Below, in pieces: positions 45,959-56,300 of a stretch of DNA of 64,000 nucleotides. Within the stretch, counting starts at the first letter, position 1; every line of letters starts with the position of its first letter. Under the pieces are notes generated by a model. That model ran no database searches. It saw nothing but the letters and a program-made list of their open reading frames with translations, and had not been told where the DNA came from. Source of the DNA: Mesorhizobium sp. B2-1-8 (GTDB lineage Bacteria > Pseudomonadota > Alphaproteobacteria > Rhizobiales > Rhizobiaceae). The DNA is taken from the NCBI RefSeq assembly GCF_006442545.2, contig NZ_CP083952.1, forward strand, positions 4,379,501-4,443,500, written 5' to 3'. The position numbers and the translations under genes were made by a program.

Positions 45959-47119
45959 CTACGCGGCTTTCTCTCTACCCGCCCGGCGCGCGGCAATGCC
46001 TGCCAGCGCGGCGCGGAACAGTTCGATGTCCTCGGCTCCGGTCGCGGCACCGACCGACACGCGCAAGGCGCCAAGGCTGTCACCGTACCCCATGGCCTTC
46101 AGCACATGGCTCGGCCCAACCTTGCCCGACGAGCAGGCGGAGCCGGCGGAAAGCGCCACGCCCGCCAGATCGAAGGCGATCTGGGCGGTCTCGGCTTTGA
46201 CGCCGGGAATAGCGAAGAATGTCGTGTTGGCAAGCCTTGGTGCGCCGGCTCCGAAGATTTCCACATCCGGCACCAGCGTCTTGATCGACGTTTCGACCGC
46301 ATCGCGACGCTGACGCACGGCACCGATGGCGTTCAGTCCGGCCAGGGCTTCTCGCGCGGCGGCGCCAAAACCGGCGATGCCGGGCAGGTTCTCGGTGCCG
46401 CCACGGTGGCCCTTCTCCTGGCCGCCGCCATTGATCAGCGGCCTCGGCATCATCAGGTCGGCGGCGGCAACGATGGCGCCAGCGCCCTTGGGGCCGCCGA
46501 TCTTGTGCGAGGACAGAATCACATAGTCGGCGTATCCAGCCGACATATCGATGGAAACGCGGCCCGCGGCCTGGACGGCGTCGACGGCAAGAATGCCGCC
46601 CGCCGCCCTGACGATCTCCGCGATGCGATCGATCGGCTGGATGACGCCGGTTTCGTTGTTGGCGGCGTGGATCGCGACCAGCGGCAAGCCATAGGCCTTG
46701 TCGTGACCGCCTAGCGCCGCCGTCAAGGCGTCGAGACTGACGATGCCATCAGCGCCGACACCGATCCGAGTCACCAGGTCCGCCGAGAAGCGTCCGCCAT
46801 TCAGCAGGCACGGATGGTCGGCCTCGCACACGTAGAGCCGGCTCATGCGAATGGCGCCGCGCCCCATCCGCCAGTCCGGCGTCAGAAGCGTCGAGGCAGC
46901 CTCGGTCGCGCCCGAGGTGAAGACGACATGCTCAGCCTTGCCGTTGACCAATGCCGCCACGTCGCGCCTGGCATTGTCGACCAGCCTGCGCGCGGCACGC
47001 CCCTCGGCATGGACCGACGAGGGGTTGGCTGCGTCAAACGCCGCGACCATGGCCTCGCGCGCCGCTGAAAGCAGCGGTGCACTGGCATTATAGTCGAGAT
47101 AGGCGCGTATCGCGGCCAT
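45959..47119 (-). CDS. NifS/IscS-like cysteine desulfurase, first gene of the suf operon
   Basis: The 386-residue PLP enzyme is a group I-type desulfurase: YLDYNASAPLLSAAREAM near the N terminus, PLP lysine in LSSHKIGGPKGAGAIV and the mobile-loop Cys in SAGSACSSGKVGPSHVL. It supplies sulfur to Fe-S assembly or tRNA thiolation. The ATG at 47119 was chosen at the family start. In rhizobia this gene typically opens the suf operon, and an ICE-like operator lies 134-150 bp upstream. Confidence 0.92.
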   Translation of the reverse strand: MAAIRAYLDYNASAPLLSAAREAMVAAFDAANPSSVHAEGRAARRLVDNARRDVAALVNGKAEHVVFTSGATEAASTLLTPDWRMGRGAIRMSRLYVCEADHPCLLNGGRFSADLVTRIGVGADGIVSLDALTAALGGHDKAYGLPLVAIHAANNETGVIQPIDRIAEIVRAAGGILAVDAVQAAGRVSIDMSAGYADYVILSSHKIGGPKGAGAIVAAADLMMPRPLINGGGQEKGHRGGTENLPGIAGFGAAAREALAGLNAIGAVRQRRDAVETSIKTLVPDVEIFGAGAPRLANTTFFAIPGVKAETAQIAFDLAGVALSAGSACSSGKVGPSHVLKAMGYGDSLGALRVSVGAATGAEDIELFRAALAGIAARRAGREKAA

Positions 47120-47252
47120 TTTCGTCCAGTTCTTCCCGTCCGACGCCATTCCGGCGACGTATGGCGTTATTTCCTTGAAATTCCAAGGCAAGCCGTCCTA
47201 TTTACGCGGCTTGCGGCGAGTGCGACCGGGCGATCGCGTTTCGGCCACCCAG

Positions 47253-47269
47253 TTTTGAACAATTCTAAA
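47253..47269. promoter_or_regulatory. ICE-like Irr operator upstream of the suf operon
   Basis: TTTTGAA-CAA-TTCTAAA matches the rhizobial iron-control element (TTTAGAA-N3-TTCTAAA) with one mismatch and is nearly palindromic. It lies between the first desulfurase gene (minus, start 47119) and the hydrolase gene (plus, start 47374). Rhizobial suf operons are known targets of Irr or RirA. Confidence 0.65.
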
Positions 47270-47373
47270 CTAGCTTCTAGGAAGACGCTCGCCCTGCGTC
47301 AAGGTCTGTGGAAGCGCGGCCAGAGGAAGAGTTCCGGGTGCCGCGCACTTGTATATGTCACGTGGAGTATTTC

Positions 47374-48048
47374 ATGCCTGAGGTCATTTTTACCGGTCCG
47401 GCTGGCCGCCTGGAGGGACGCTACCAGCCCTCGAAGGAAAAGAGCGCGCCGATTGCCATCGTGTTGCATCCGCACCCGCAGTTCGGCGGCACGATGAACA
47501 ACAAGATCGTCTATGACCTTTTCTACATGTTCCAGAAGCGTGACTTCACCACACTGCGCTTCAATTTCCGCGGCATCGGCCGCAGCCAGGGCGAGTTCGA
47601 CCACGGCACCGGCGAGTTGTCGGACGCGGCAGCCGCACTCGACTGGGTGCAGTCGCTGCATCCGGATTCCAAGAGCTGCTGGGTGGCCGGCTATTCCTTC
47701 GGTTCGTGGATCGGCATGCAGCTCCTGATGCGCCGGCCCGAGATCGAAGGCTTCATCTCGATCGCGCCGCAGCCCAACACTTATGATTTCTCGTTCCTGG
47801 CACCCTGCCCGTCCTCGGGCCTGATCATCCATGGCGACGCCGACAAGGTGGCGCCGCCGAAGGACGTGCAAGGCCTGGTCGACAAGCTGCATACGCAAAA
47901 GGGCATCACCATCACGCAGAAGACCCTGCCCGGCGCCAACCATTTCTTTGCCAACGACGCCGATGTGCTGATCGAGGAATGCGCCGACTATCTCGATCGC
48001 CGGCTGGCGGGAGAATTGTCCGATCCGCGGCCGAAACGGCTGCGCTAA
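47374..48048 (+). CDS. alpha/beta hydrolase
   Basis: The 224-residue protein has the HPHPQFGGTMNNKIVYDLFY motif of a widespread bacterial hydrolase group, RFNFRGIGRSQGEFDHGTGE, the nucleophile in AGYSFGSWIGMQLL, the acid in IIHGDADKVAPP and the His in LPGANHFFAND. The family may act on lipids or small esters; the real substrate is unknown. The ATG at 47374 has GGAG nine bases upstream. It diverges from the suf operon and shares its promoter region. Confidence 0.9.
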   Translation: MPEVIFTGPAGRLEGRYQPSKEKSAPIAIVLHPHPQFGGTMNNKIVYDLFYMFQKRDFTTLRFNFRGIGRSQGEFDHGTGELSDAAAALDWVQSLHPDSKSCWVAGYSFGSWIGMQLLMRRPEIEGFISIAPQPNTYDFSFLAPCPSSGLIIHGDADKVAPPKDVQGLVDKLHTQKGITITQKTLPGANHFFANDADVLIEECADYLDRRLAGELSDPRPKRLR

Positions 48049-48152
48049 GACATCAGGCGATCCGTATCCCCGGGCTATGAGCGGGCGGGCAATGCCCGCC
48101 TCCTCGACATGTGTCTTGTGTCTTGCCGCCGTGCTGATGGTCCGGCAGCGAC

Positions 48153-48974
48153 CTATTTTTCAGGGGCAATAAGCCGGAACGATGGCTTGCGGACCGGCAA
48201 TCCTGAAGGTGCCGGACGGAAGATGAAGCCAAGCCTGGCAAAGACCAGTCCGCACGCCAACGCGAAGGCGCAGCCGAGGCCGAAGCCGGCAACGGTGTCG
48301 CTCGGATAGTGCGCGCCGACGAAGACCCTGGTCGAGGCGACGCAGGCCGTGACCGCCAAAGCGATGTACCAACGTCGCGGGAACAAAAGCAGCAGGATAC
48401 CGAACACGGCACCCATCGTCGTGGCATGGCCGGACGGAAAGCCGGCAAAGCGCGCATCGAAGGCAAAAGGGTGCAGCGCAAGGACGCCGAAATCCTGGAA
48501 GTAGAGCGGGCGGGCCCTGCCAATGGCATATTTCAGGACATTGACGGTTAGGCCGGACAGGCCAACGGCGCTCAGCACCAGGAAAGCCAGACAAGTCCAA
48601 CTGTAGACCAGCATCAGCGCGCGCCGCGAAAGGCTTCGCCAATCCGTCAGATTGGCCGCCACAAGCAGCAGCGCGGACGGGATGAGATACCAGCCGCCCA
48701 GTCCGAATTGCGTGAAGAACTCGGCAAGCCTGGCCACATCAGGCGACCATTGACCATGCGCCACCCCTGCCGGCGTATCGAGACGGACAAAGGCCGCTGC
48801 CGTCAGAAAGACCCAGACCAGGCCCCACGCCCACCACGAAATGTTGGGATAGCGAGCCGGGCGAACGGCAAGGCGCCGTCTTGCGATCTGCAGGGTGTCG
48901 CGAAAATTGCCGAGGGATCGGCGTCCTATCCCGAGGAGCGATCTGGAAACTGGAGGACGCGATTTCACGAGCAT
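48153..48974 (-). CDS. PAP2-family membrane phosphatase (LpxE/PgpB-like)
   Basis: The 273-residue membrane protein has the three PAP2 motifs: KYAIGRARP, FPSGHATTMG and STRVFVGAHYPSDTVAG, with about six membrane segments. Such enzymes remove phosphate from lipids in the periplasm: lipid A (LpxE, LpxF), phosphatidylglycerol phosphate or undecaprenyl diphosphate. Its gene ends an operon with an ArnT-like glycosyltransferase and a lipid A domain protein, so a lipid A phosphatase is the best guess. Confidence 0.88.
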   Translation of the reverse strand: MLVKSRPPVSRSLLGIGRRSLGNFRDTLQIARRRLAVRPARYPNISWWAWGLVWVFLTAAAFVRLDTPAGVAHGQWSPDVARLAEFFTQFGLGGWYLIPSALLLVAANLTDWRSLSRRALMLVYSWTCLAFLVLSAVGLSGLTVNVLKYAIGRARPLYFQDFGVLALHPFAFDARFAGFPSGHATTMGAVFGILLLLFPRRWYIALAVTACVASTRVFVGAHYPSDTVAGFGLGCAFALACGLVFARLGFIFRPAPSGLPVRKPSFRLIAPEK

Positions 48975-48999
48975 TGGGAACTCGACCCCATCATTGAAA

Positions 49000-50649
49000 T
49001 CATTGCGCTATACCGTAGAGACCGAGCGACAGTTTGTCTCCCGACGAATAGTTGAGGCCGTCGACTTCGGCGAGGCGGTTCGCCGACTTGCCTTGCACGG
49101 ACAGCATGCCATTCAATTTCTGTTCGTCGCCGATCGGCACCAGGCCCAAGGAGCAAGCAGGATCGGCGAGCAGATGTTCCGCCACGCCACCGACATCGGT
49201 CAGCACCGTTTTCGTGCCGACCAGGAACACCAGGCTCGGCTCCTGATAGCGCGCCGAGGCCAGCACGGTCGTGTCGCAAGGTTTGTTGGCGCGCACCGCT
49301 TCCTTGATCGCCGGGCTCAGCCAGATCGGCTTCAGCGACGGGGCGATGACCCCGAACAGCAAGGCGTAGGCGATACCCGCACAGGCTGCGGTGGCGCCGA
49401 TGCGGGGCAGCGGCACCTGCAACTGCCGCGAAAAAGCGAAATAGCCTGCGCCGAGCGCGGCTGCGGCCGCCGGAATGCTCCACCAGGAGAAAGTGTGGGC
49501 AAGGTAGATCGGCGCTCCGATGCAGACCGCCGCCAGGCCAAGGCTGACCACGACAAGACCGAATGCGGTCGACCACCACAACCATTGCTGCCAGCGCCTG
49601 AGCGGCGCATTGGCATCCTGCGGTTCCAATGTCAGCAGCCAGCCGATCAGCAGCGCCATGCCGGGATAGGCCGGCAGGACATAATGCGGCAGCTTGGTGG
49701 GAATGAGTTCGAAGACGAGCCAGAACGGAATGTACCAGGCGAGGCAGAAGCGCAGCCTGACATCGTCGCGCAGACGGTTGAGGGCCTGCAGGCCAGCGCC
49801 GACCGCGATCAGGCCGAATGGCCACATGAACAGCGAATAGGTTAGCATATAGAAGCCGGGCGGCAGGCCGTGCGATTCCGCGCCTGACGCGACCTTGCCG
49901 AGCATGTCCTTGCCGACGGCCTGCTGCAGGAAAGCACCGTGGCTCTTCCAGGTGATCGCGGCAAGCCAGGGCAGCGCAATCACCAGGATAAGCAGCAAGC
50001 CGCGCCCAATCCTGAGTTTCGAGAGCCAGCGCCCATCGCGCTCGAAGGCGAACAGCGCCGCGATGGTCAACGCGGACAGTAGCGGCGCGATCGGCCCCTT
50101 GATCAGGATCGCGGCCCCTTGCGCGATCCAGAAGATCCACCAGAGATGGCCGGCGACCGGTTCATTGCGGCGCGATGCGAGATAGATCTGCCCCAGCGCG
50201 CCTTGCGCCGCCACGCAGCAGGCCAGCAGCATCGCATCGGTCTTGGCGTCGCGGCCCTCGAAAGCCGTGGCGAAGATCGCGGCCATCACCAGGCCGGCCG
50301 CGAGGCCGGCATTGGCACCGAAAAGATTGGTCCCTGTCCAGGCAATCGCCAGCACGGCAATGGCAATGCCAAGTGCCGAAACCGTGCGATAGACCCAGAT
50401 CGGTGCCTCGGCTCCCTGCCCGCTCAGCGCCACGGCCGCCGATTGCAGCCAGTAGATCCCGATCGGCTTCTGATAGCGCGAGGTCTCCTGAAAGCGGATG
50501 TCGACATAGTCGCCGCTCTCGACCATCTGTTTGGTGGCCTGGACGAAGCGCGGCTCGTCACGGTCGATCGGCGGCATGGAAGCCAGCCCCGAAGCCGTCA
50601 TCGCCAGGCTGAACAGGAAGAGGAAGATGTAGTTCCTGTTCAACGCCAT
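49000..50649 (-). CDS. ArnT/RgtD-like GT39 glycosyltransferase
   Basis: The 549-residue protein has about 12 membrane segments and the GT39/ArnT-type first-loop motif PPIDRDEPRFVQATKQMVES (acidic pair DE) plus FQETSRYQKPIGIYWLQSAA. These enzymes take a sugar from a polyprenyl-phosphate carrier and attach it on the periplasmic side, for example aminoarabinose or galacturonate to lipid A. The ATG at 50649 has GGAGAGG seven bases upstream. It lies between the lipid A N-domain gene and the PAP2 gene. Confidence 0.9.
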   Translation of the reverse strand: MALNRNYIFLFLFSLAMTASGLASMPPIDRDEPRFVQATKQMVESGDYVDIRFQETSRYQKPIGIYWLQSAAVALSGQGAEAPIWVYRTVSALGIAIAVLAIAWTGTNLFGANAGLAAGLVMAAIFATAFEGRDAKTDAMLLACCVAAQGALGQIYLASRRNEPVAGHLWWIFWIAQGAAILIKGPIAPLLSALTIAALFAFERDGRWLSKLRIGRGLLLILVIALPWLAAITWKSHGAFLQQAVGKDMLGKVASGAESHGLPPGFYMLTYSLFMWPFGLIAVGAGLQALNRLRDDVRLRFCLAWYIPFWLVFELIPTKLPHYVLPAYPGMALLIGWLLTLEPQDANAPLRRWQQWLWWSTAFGLVVVSLGLAAVCIGAPIYLAHTFSWWSIPAAAAALGAGYFAFSRQLQVPLPRIGATAACAGIAYALLFGVIAPSLKPIWLSPAIKEAVRANKPCDTTVLASARYQEPSLVFLVGTKTVLTDVGGVAEHLLADPACSLGLVPIGDEQKLNGMLSVQGKSANRLAEVDGLNYSSGDKLSLGLYGIAQ

Positions 50650-50687
50650 TTTTGAGCCTCTCCGATCATTTCTTTTTGGGCGGTTGC

Positions 50688-51020
50688 TCAATCGACCTTG
50701 GTCATCGCCGCCTTGCGCTCATTGGCGATCAGCCAGAGATTTCTGATGTAGATGAACATGCCCATGGCCTGCCCGGCGATGAACACCGGATCCTGACGCT
50801 GGATGGCATAGATCAGAAGCAGGCCGCCGCCGAACAGCGAGAAGAACCAGAAGGCCACCGGCACGACGCTGCGCTTGGCCTTTTCCGAGGCGAGCCACTG
50901 CACGACGAAGCGCATGGTGAAGAAGAACTGGGCGATGAAGCCGAGCAGCACCCATGCGTCGAATTGCATGATGAAGACCTGGTGAAGCCAGGTCGCCAAT
51001 TCCTGAAGCACGTTAACCAC
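50688..51020 (-). CDS. lipid A biosynthesis N-terminal domain (LAB_N) membrane protein
   Basis: The 110-residue protein has three membrane segments and the LAB_N pattern: LGFIAQFFFTMRFVVQWLAS, VVPVAFWFFSLFGGGLLLIY and AGQAMGMFIYIRNLWLI. Stand-alone LAB_N proteins, related to PQ-loop/SemiSWEET-like folds, usually sit next to lipid-linked sugar transferases. Its start overlaps the GT2 gene by 8 bp. A role in moving or presenting a lipid-linked sugar is inferred. Confidence 0.9.
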   Translation of the reverse strand: MVNVLQELATWLHQVFIMQFDAWVLLGFIAQFFFTMRFVVQWLASEKAKRSVVPVAFWFFSLFGGGLLLIYAIQRQDPVFIAGQAMGMFIYIRNLWLIANERKAAMTKVD

Positions 51021-51780
51021 GCCTGATTTCCTCTATCTTTGGCATTCTGCGGCGCCTGCGGCGCAACCACCAGACGCCACAGAGATCGAGCACGCCCTGC
51101 AGGCCGCGATCGAAAATGCCGTAATTCGATTTGCCGTGCCGGCGCGAGCGGTCGACCACGTCGCAATGCACGACGCGATACCCCTCCTGGATGACCAGGG
51201 CTGGAACGAAGCGATGGGTGCCGTCGAAGAACGGCAGTTTGCGCAGGATATCGGTATGAACCGCCTTCAGGCCACAGCCGGTGTCGCGCGTCTCGTCATG
51301 CAGGATGGCGTTTCGCAGCCAGTTGGCAAAACGCGACGCCAATTGCTTGACCTTGCTGTCGCGACGCTTGAGGCGCTGCCCTTGCGCGGCGCCGAAATCG
51401 GGGCCGGCCTGGCGCAGCGCATCGACCAGAACCGGAATGTATTGCGGATCGTTCTGGCCGTCGCCGTCGATGGTCGCGACGATGCCGCCCCGTGCCGCCC
51501 AGGCGCCCGAACGCACCGAGAGGCTCTGGCCCGCGGACTTCTGATGCCGCAACTCGCGTAGCGCAAACGGGCGACGCGCGGCCTGTTCGGATAGCACGGC
51601 AGCGGTCTCGTCGGTCGAGCCGTCATTGACGATGATCAGTTCGAAGTCGCGGCCAACCATCGCCGCCTCGATCTCATCGATCAGCAGCGGCAGGTTTGCC
51701 GCCTCGTTCCTGCAAGGAATGACAATGGATATCAATGCGTCCGGCATGTCGCGTCGGGGCTCTGTCGTCGGATATGGCAT
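51013..51780 (-). CDS. GT2 polyprenyl-phosphate glycosyltransferase (ArnC/RgtE-like)
   Basis: The 255-residue GT2 enzyme has SIVIPCRNEAANLPLLIDEI, the DXD-type motifs VNDGSTDETAAVL and ATIDGDGQNDPQYIP, and ETRDTGCGLKAVHTDILRKL. It lacks the two C-terminal membrane segments of ArnC, ending in a basic tail (WWLRRRRRRMPKIEE). It would load a sugar on dodecaprenyl or undecaprenyl phosphate. The start may be 51780 or 51747. It is the first gene of the four-gene envelope operon. Confidence 0.9.
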   Translation of the reverse strand: MPYPTTEPRRDMPDALISIVIPCRNEAANLPLLIDEIEAAMVGRDFELIIVNDGSTDETAAVLSEQAARRPFALRELRHQKSAGQSLSVRSGAWAARGGIVATIDGDGQNDPQYIPVLVDALRQAGPDFGAAQGQRLKRRDSKVKQLASRFANWLRNAILHDETRDTGCGLKAVHTDILRKLPFFDGTHRFVPALVIQEGYRVVHCDVVDRSRRHGKSNYGIFDRGLQGVLDLCGVWWLRRRRRRMPKIEEIRRG

Positions 51781-51914
51781 TTTGTGGATGCCGTGCGGTG
51801 CCGCTTGAGGTCGTGGGCTGCAAGAACCTTTTGGCGCGGCGCCTCATTACGCCAGCCGAAACGATGAAGCAAGCATCGCAGCCGGATCGCCGCGGGCACC
51901 ATCCGCGCGGCCGC

Positions 51915-51992
51915 AAACCGGAATCCACTTTTGCTCATCGCCAACTCTTGGTTGGCGCGCGATCCGGCGCAAAACCGGAATCCACTTTTGCT
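51915..51992. repeat. two copies of a rhizobial repeat core
   Basis: An identical 21-bp core beginning AAACCGGAATCCACTTTTGC occurs at 51915-51935 and 51972-51992, 57 bp apart in the same direction, each within a larger imperfect palindrome (GATCGCGC flanks). It lies in the promoter region before tyrS. The remaining 51781-52068 shows no gene. Confidence 0.85.
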
Positions 51993-52068
51993 GATCGCGC
52001 TTGGGTGCTAAACGCGCGCGTTCACATATGCCCGCGACGGACCGGGCGTACGCTTCGGGAAAGAAAAC

Positions 52069-53322
52069 ATGCCTGCCTTCAAATCCGATTTCCTGCGCAC
52101 GATGAGCGAGCGCGGCTTCATCCACCAGACCTCGGATGATGCCGGCCTCGACACTGTTTTCGCCAAGGAAACGGTGACGGCCTATATCGGCTTCGACGCC
52201 ACGGCCAAGAGCCTGCATGCCGGCTCGCTGATCCAGATCATGATGCTGCACTGGCTGCAGCAGACCGGCCATCGGCCGATCGCGCTGATGGGCGGCGGCA
52301 CGTCGATGATCGGCGACCCCTCCTTCAAGGACGAGGCGCGCAAGCTTCTGACGCCCGCGGATATCGACGCCAATCTCGCCGGCATCCGCCGCAACTTCAT
52401 GCCCTACCTCAAATTCGGCAGCGGTCCGAACGACGCGGTCATGATCAACAATGCCGACTGGCTGATGGAGATCAACTACGTCAATTTCCTGCGCGATGTC
52501 GGCCGGCACTTTTCCGTCAACCGCATGCTTGCATTCGATTCCGTCAAGTTGCGGCTCGATCGCGAGCAATCGCTGTCGTTCCTCGAATTCAACTACATGA
52601 TCCTGCAGGCCTATGATTTCGTCGAACTCTACAAGCGCCTCGGCTGCCGCCTGCAGATGGGCGGCTCCGACCAATGGGGCAACATCATCAACGGCATCGA
52701 TCTCGGCCGCCGCATGGAGGATGCGCAACTCTACGCACTGACCACGCCGCTGCTCACCACCTCGTCCGGCGCCAAGATGGGCAAGTCGGCCTCGGGCGCG
52801 GTGTGGCTCGATCCGGAGATGCTGAGCCCCTACGAATTCTGGCAATACTGGCGCAACACCGAGGATGCCGACGTTGCCCGTTTCCTGAAACTCTACACCA
52901 CGCTGCCACTGGACGAGGTCGCACGGCTCGAGCGGCTGGGCGGCTCCGAGATCAACGAGGCAAAGAAGATCCTCGCTACCGAGATCACCGCCCATCTGCA
53001 TGGCCGCGCGGCCGCCGAACAGGCCAGCGAGACGGCGCGCAAGACCTTCGAGGAAGGCGCGCTCGCCGACACGTTGCCGACCGTCGAGACGGACAAGGCC
53101 GCTCTCGAAGCCGGCGTCGGCATCCTGTCGCTGTTGGTCAGCGCTGGGTTGGCTTCATCCAATGGCGAGGCACGACGGCACATCCAGGGCGGCGCCGTGC
53201 GCCTGAACGACCAGCCGGTAAGCGACGACCGTCGACTGGTCACGCTTCAGGATTTGAGTCCGGAAAATGTCGTAAAGCTTTCATTGGGCAAGAAAAAACA
53301 CATCCTGGTGCGGCCGGCCTGA
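52069..53322 (+). CDS. tyrS: tyrosyl-tRNA synthetase
   Basis: The 417-residue class I enzyme has the HIGH-type [15 protein letters not shown], the tyrosine-binding [10 protein letters not shown], and KMSKS-type [15 protein letters not shown], followed by a C-terminal S4 domain ([20 protein letters not shown]). It charges tRNA-Tyr. Length is normal for the TyrRS-S type. It converges on the AsmA-like gene with a 7-bp gap. Confidence 0.97.
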   Translation: MPAFKSDFLRTMSERGFIHQTSDDAGLDTVFAKETVTAYIGFDATAKSLHAGSLIQIMMLHWLQQTGHRPIALMGGGTSMIGDPSFKDEARKLLTPADIDANLAGIRRNFMPYLKFGSGPNDAVMINNADWLMEINYVNFLRDVGRHFSVNRMLAFDSVKLRLDREQSLSFLEFNYMILQAYDFVELYKRLGCRLQMGGSDQWGNIINGIDLGRRMEDAQLYALTTPLLTTSSGAKMGKSASGAVWLDPEMLSPYEFWQYWRNTEDADVARFLKLYTTLPLDEVARLERLGGSEINEAKKILATEITAHLHGRAAAEQASETARKTFEEGALADTLPTVETDKAALEAGVGILSLLVSAGLASSNGEARRHIQGGAVRLNDQPVSDDRRLVTLQDLSPENVVKLSLGKKKHILVRPA

Positions 53323-53329
53323 GAGCCCC

Positions 53330-56300
53330 TTACCGGTACTCGAAGATCGACCTGAATATCCCCGGCGCGATCACCGACAGCGGGTTGACATCGAGCACCG
53401 GCTTGTTGGCATTGCCCCTGAGCCGGTAGGTGACGCCGATCAGACCGCGGTCGCGGCCATTGCCCAGAAGCGCGCCGACGATGGGCAGTTCCCCGAAAAT
53501 GCGGTTGAGGCCGTAGACCGGCATGAAGGTGCCGGTCATATCCATATTGTTGTTCTGGTCGTAGAGGACGCCCTGGAACGTCGTGCCGATGCGCGGGCCG
53601 CGCAGCACGCCATTGGTCAGCTTCAGATAGCCACTGCCTTTGTCGATCTCGGCGTAGCCACGTTCGAACTTCACCCGCGACGTGTCGAGCTTGCCATTCA
53701 CCGCCTGGTTGAGGCTGCGGCTGTCGCCGGCCGGCGTGGTCGAAACGATGGAGGCGAGCTTGGGTTCGTTGACGACGAAGAAGTTGCTGGTGTCGACCTT
53801 GCCCTTCATCGGTCCGTCGCTGGCCCCCGTCAGCGCCAGCGTGATCGATCCGCCTTCCATGTGCTCATAGATGTTGAGGAACCGCAGGATGGCTCCGGCG
53901 TCCGCCGACTGCACGTTGAGCGAGCGCCTGCCGTCACCGGTGGTGTTGCTGATGGCGATGGCTGCGCCGGAACTCGCCGTCGCGCTGACCTTCAGTCCGT
54001 TGACCCTCGAACCAGCCGCACTGTAGTCGAGCTTCAGGTTGGACAGTTGCTCATCGTGGAAGCCGGTCAGCTGATCGATATCGGCGCTGACGGAAATGTT
54101 GTCTGTTCCCGTCGTCTTGGTTGCGGTGTCCACGTCGGACGTGAACTGCTTGATGAGCGAACGAGCGTCGAGCGCGTTGCCGGTGATGTCGACCGCATAG
54201 CCCTTGCCCGACCGCTTCACCGAAACCGCTACGTCGTCGCCCCTGTTCAAGGTGACCTTGCTGAACTTGGCCGAAGACAGGGCGCCGTTGACCAGCACGA
54301 TGCTGCCCTCGACGGAGAACGTCTTGCCGTCGAGGTTGAAGTCGGACAGCGTCGTGGTGTCGCCGGACTTGGTCATGACGAAGGTGGCGCTGGCGGGAAC
54401 CCCCGCCCCCTTGCTCCAGCCGGCCCAGGGAACGTCCACCCTGGCATTGGTCAGGTCGGCCGAGACATTCTGGTTGCCGCTGCCGCTCTTGTCGATCGCG
54501 ACCTTCACCGTTCCGCCAAGCAGCGGCGTCAGGCCGGGCATGGCGGCGGCGCGGATCTTGTCATCGAGCAGCAGGGCCACCTTGCGGCTGCGCGCCGGCC
54601 CGTCATCCGCCAGCGGCTCGACGAGGTCGAGTTCGGCCGGAATGCCATTCAGCGATGCCTTGGCCGAAATGACAGCCTTTTGCGGATCGACTGTGATCGA
54701 GCCATCGGCACCGGTCACGGTCTGTCCCTCGAACGGCTTGGCCAGGGACAGGCCGGTGTAGTCGAGCGACACCAGCCAATCGAGCTTCTCGGTATCGACC
54801 CCCGACTGCAGCGGAATGTCCGCCTTGACGTGGCCGGTGACGCCGCCGGAAAGGTCCTCCGGCAGAATGCCGACATGGCGCATCGCATTGATCGGTTCGT
54901 AGGACGCAAGTTCGGTCACGGCGGACGCATCGCCGGCAACGTCGATATCGAGAGCGCCGATGACCGGCGGGCGGTTGGCTGCCTTGACGGTCAATGTCCC
55001 GTTGCTGGCCGCAACCATGCGGCCACTGGGCATGAAGACGGTGCCCGACGACAACGAAATGTCGACGTCGTTGCCGTGGAATCCGACGACGCCCACTGCG
55101 TCGCGGATCGGCGGAATGCGGCCTGCCGTGTCGAAACGCGCCCCCTCGATCTGGAAGCGGCCGAAGACCTCGTCGGCGGAAAGCGGCACGCCGTTGCCCA
55201 GGCGATCCGGCACCACCTGGAACTGGAGATTGGCGTCTACCACGCGGCCGCCGAACAGATTGTCCAGCACCCAGAGCCGCGCATTGCGCGCCGAAAACCA
55301 CGGCCACAACTGTTTGACATGGGAGACCGGCATGTTGTGGACGTTGAGCGCCAGATTGATCCCGGGGGCCTTGCCGTCGACGAATTCCACCGTCGCGGTG
55401 CCAAGCACCTCACTGGAAGCGGCTGATCGAACGGCGATCTGCTCGGCCACCAATTTGTGGCTTTTGGTCTGATAGACGCCGGCGACGCGGGAGAGGAAGG
55501 TCAGCGCGGGCTCCGGCGATTCCGACGGCGCCAAGGTCGAGCCGTCGCTGGTCAGGTCGTAGCGGTAGGCGGGCTCCTCGCCCGCGGCGCCGGACGAGGG
55601 CTTTGGCCCGATGGAGCCGGCAAAATCGAAAGTCGAGCGGCCGGTCTTGAGCAGCAACCTGTCCACCTGGATCTTGTTGGAGCCATAGACAAGCGTCGCA
55701 TTGATATCGGCATTCGCCTGCAGCAGCCCACGCGTGCCAAGATCCAGCACCGACCCGGTGGACGAAAGGGTGGCCGTCAAGCGTGATGCAGTGGCATCTG
55801 AGCCCTCCGATCCCGCCAGCTTCAACGCGACGGCTCCAAGCTTGCCGGAACCGGCAGCGGCGGCGCCGGCATCCGCCAGATTGATGCTGGCATGCAGGTC
55901 CGTCACCCGGTGCGCGGCGATATCGCGAGTGGCTGAGGCGGCAACGGTGACTGTCCTGCCGTCGACATCCGCCTCGGAAGTAAACTCCATGCCGCCCGGC
56001 CCCGACTGGACGACGGTCGCGTCGGCGATCTTGACCAGTTTGATCGACCCGGCATCAGGCAGCACGAATTCGACATTGCGGAGATCGATCCGGCGCATCG
56101 AATCTTCCCGCACGGCGTCGAGCGCGCGATGGATGTTGGCGAACACCGCGTCCGACAGTTTCTCCGGATCGACGAGGCCGTCCTGGTTGCGCAGCGCCGC
56201 GGTCCAGTCGCCGCCGGACGGCATCGCAGCCGTGACGATGCGGGCATCGGAGATCCTGGCACTGGTCAGCCGCACCTCGCCCCATAGAAGCGGCACCAGG

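Noticed and set aside
45790..46083. 97-codon frame over the desulfurase 3' end
   Set aside because: It runs in another frame through the conserved desulfurase coding region and has no support of its own.
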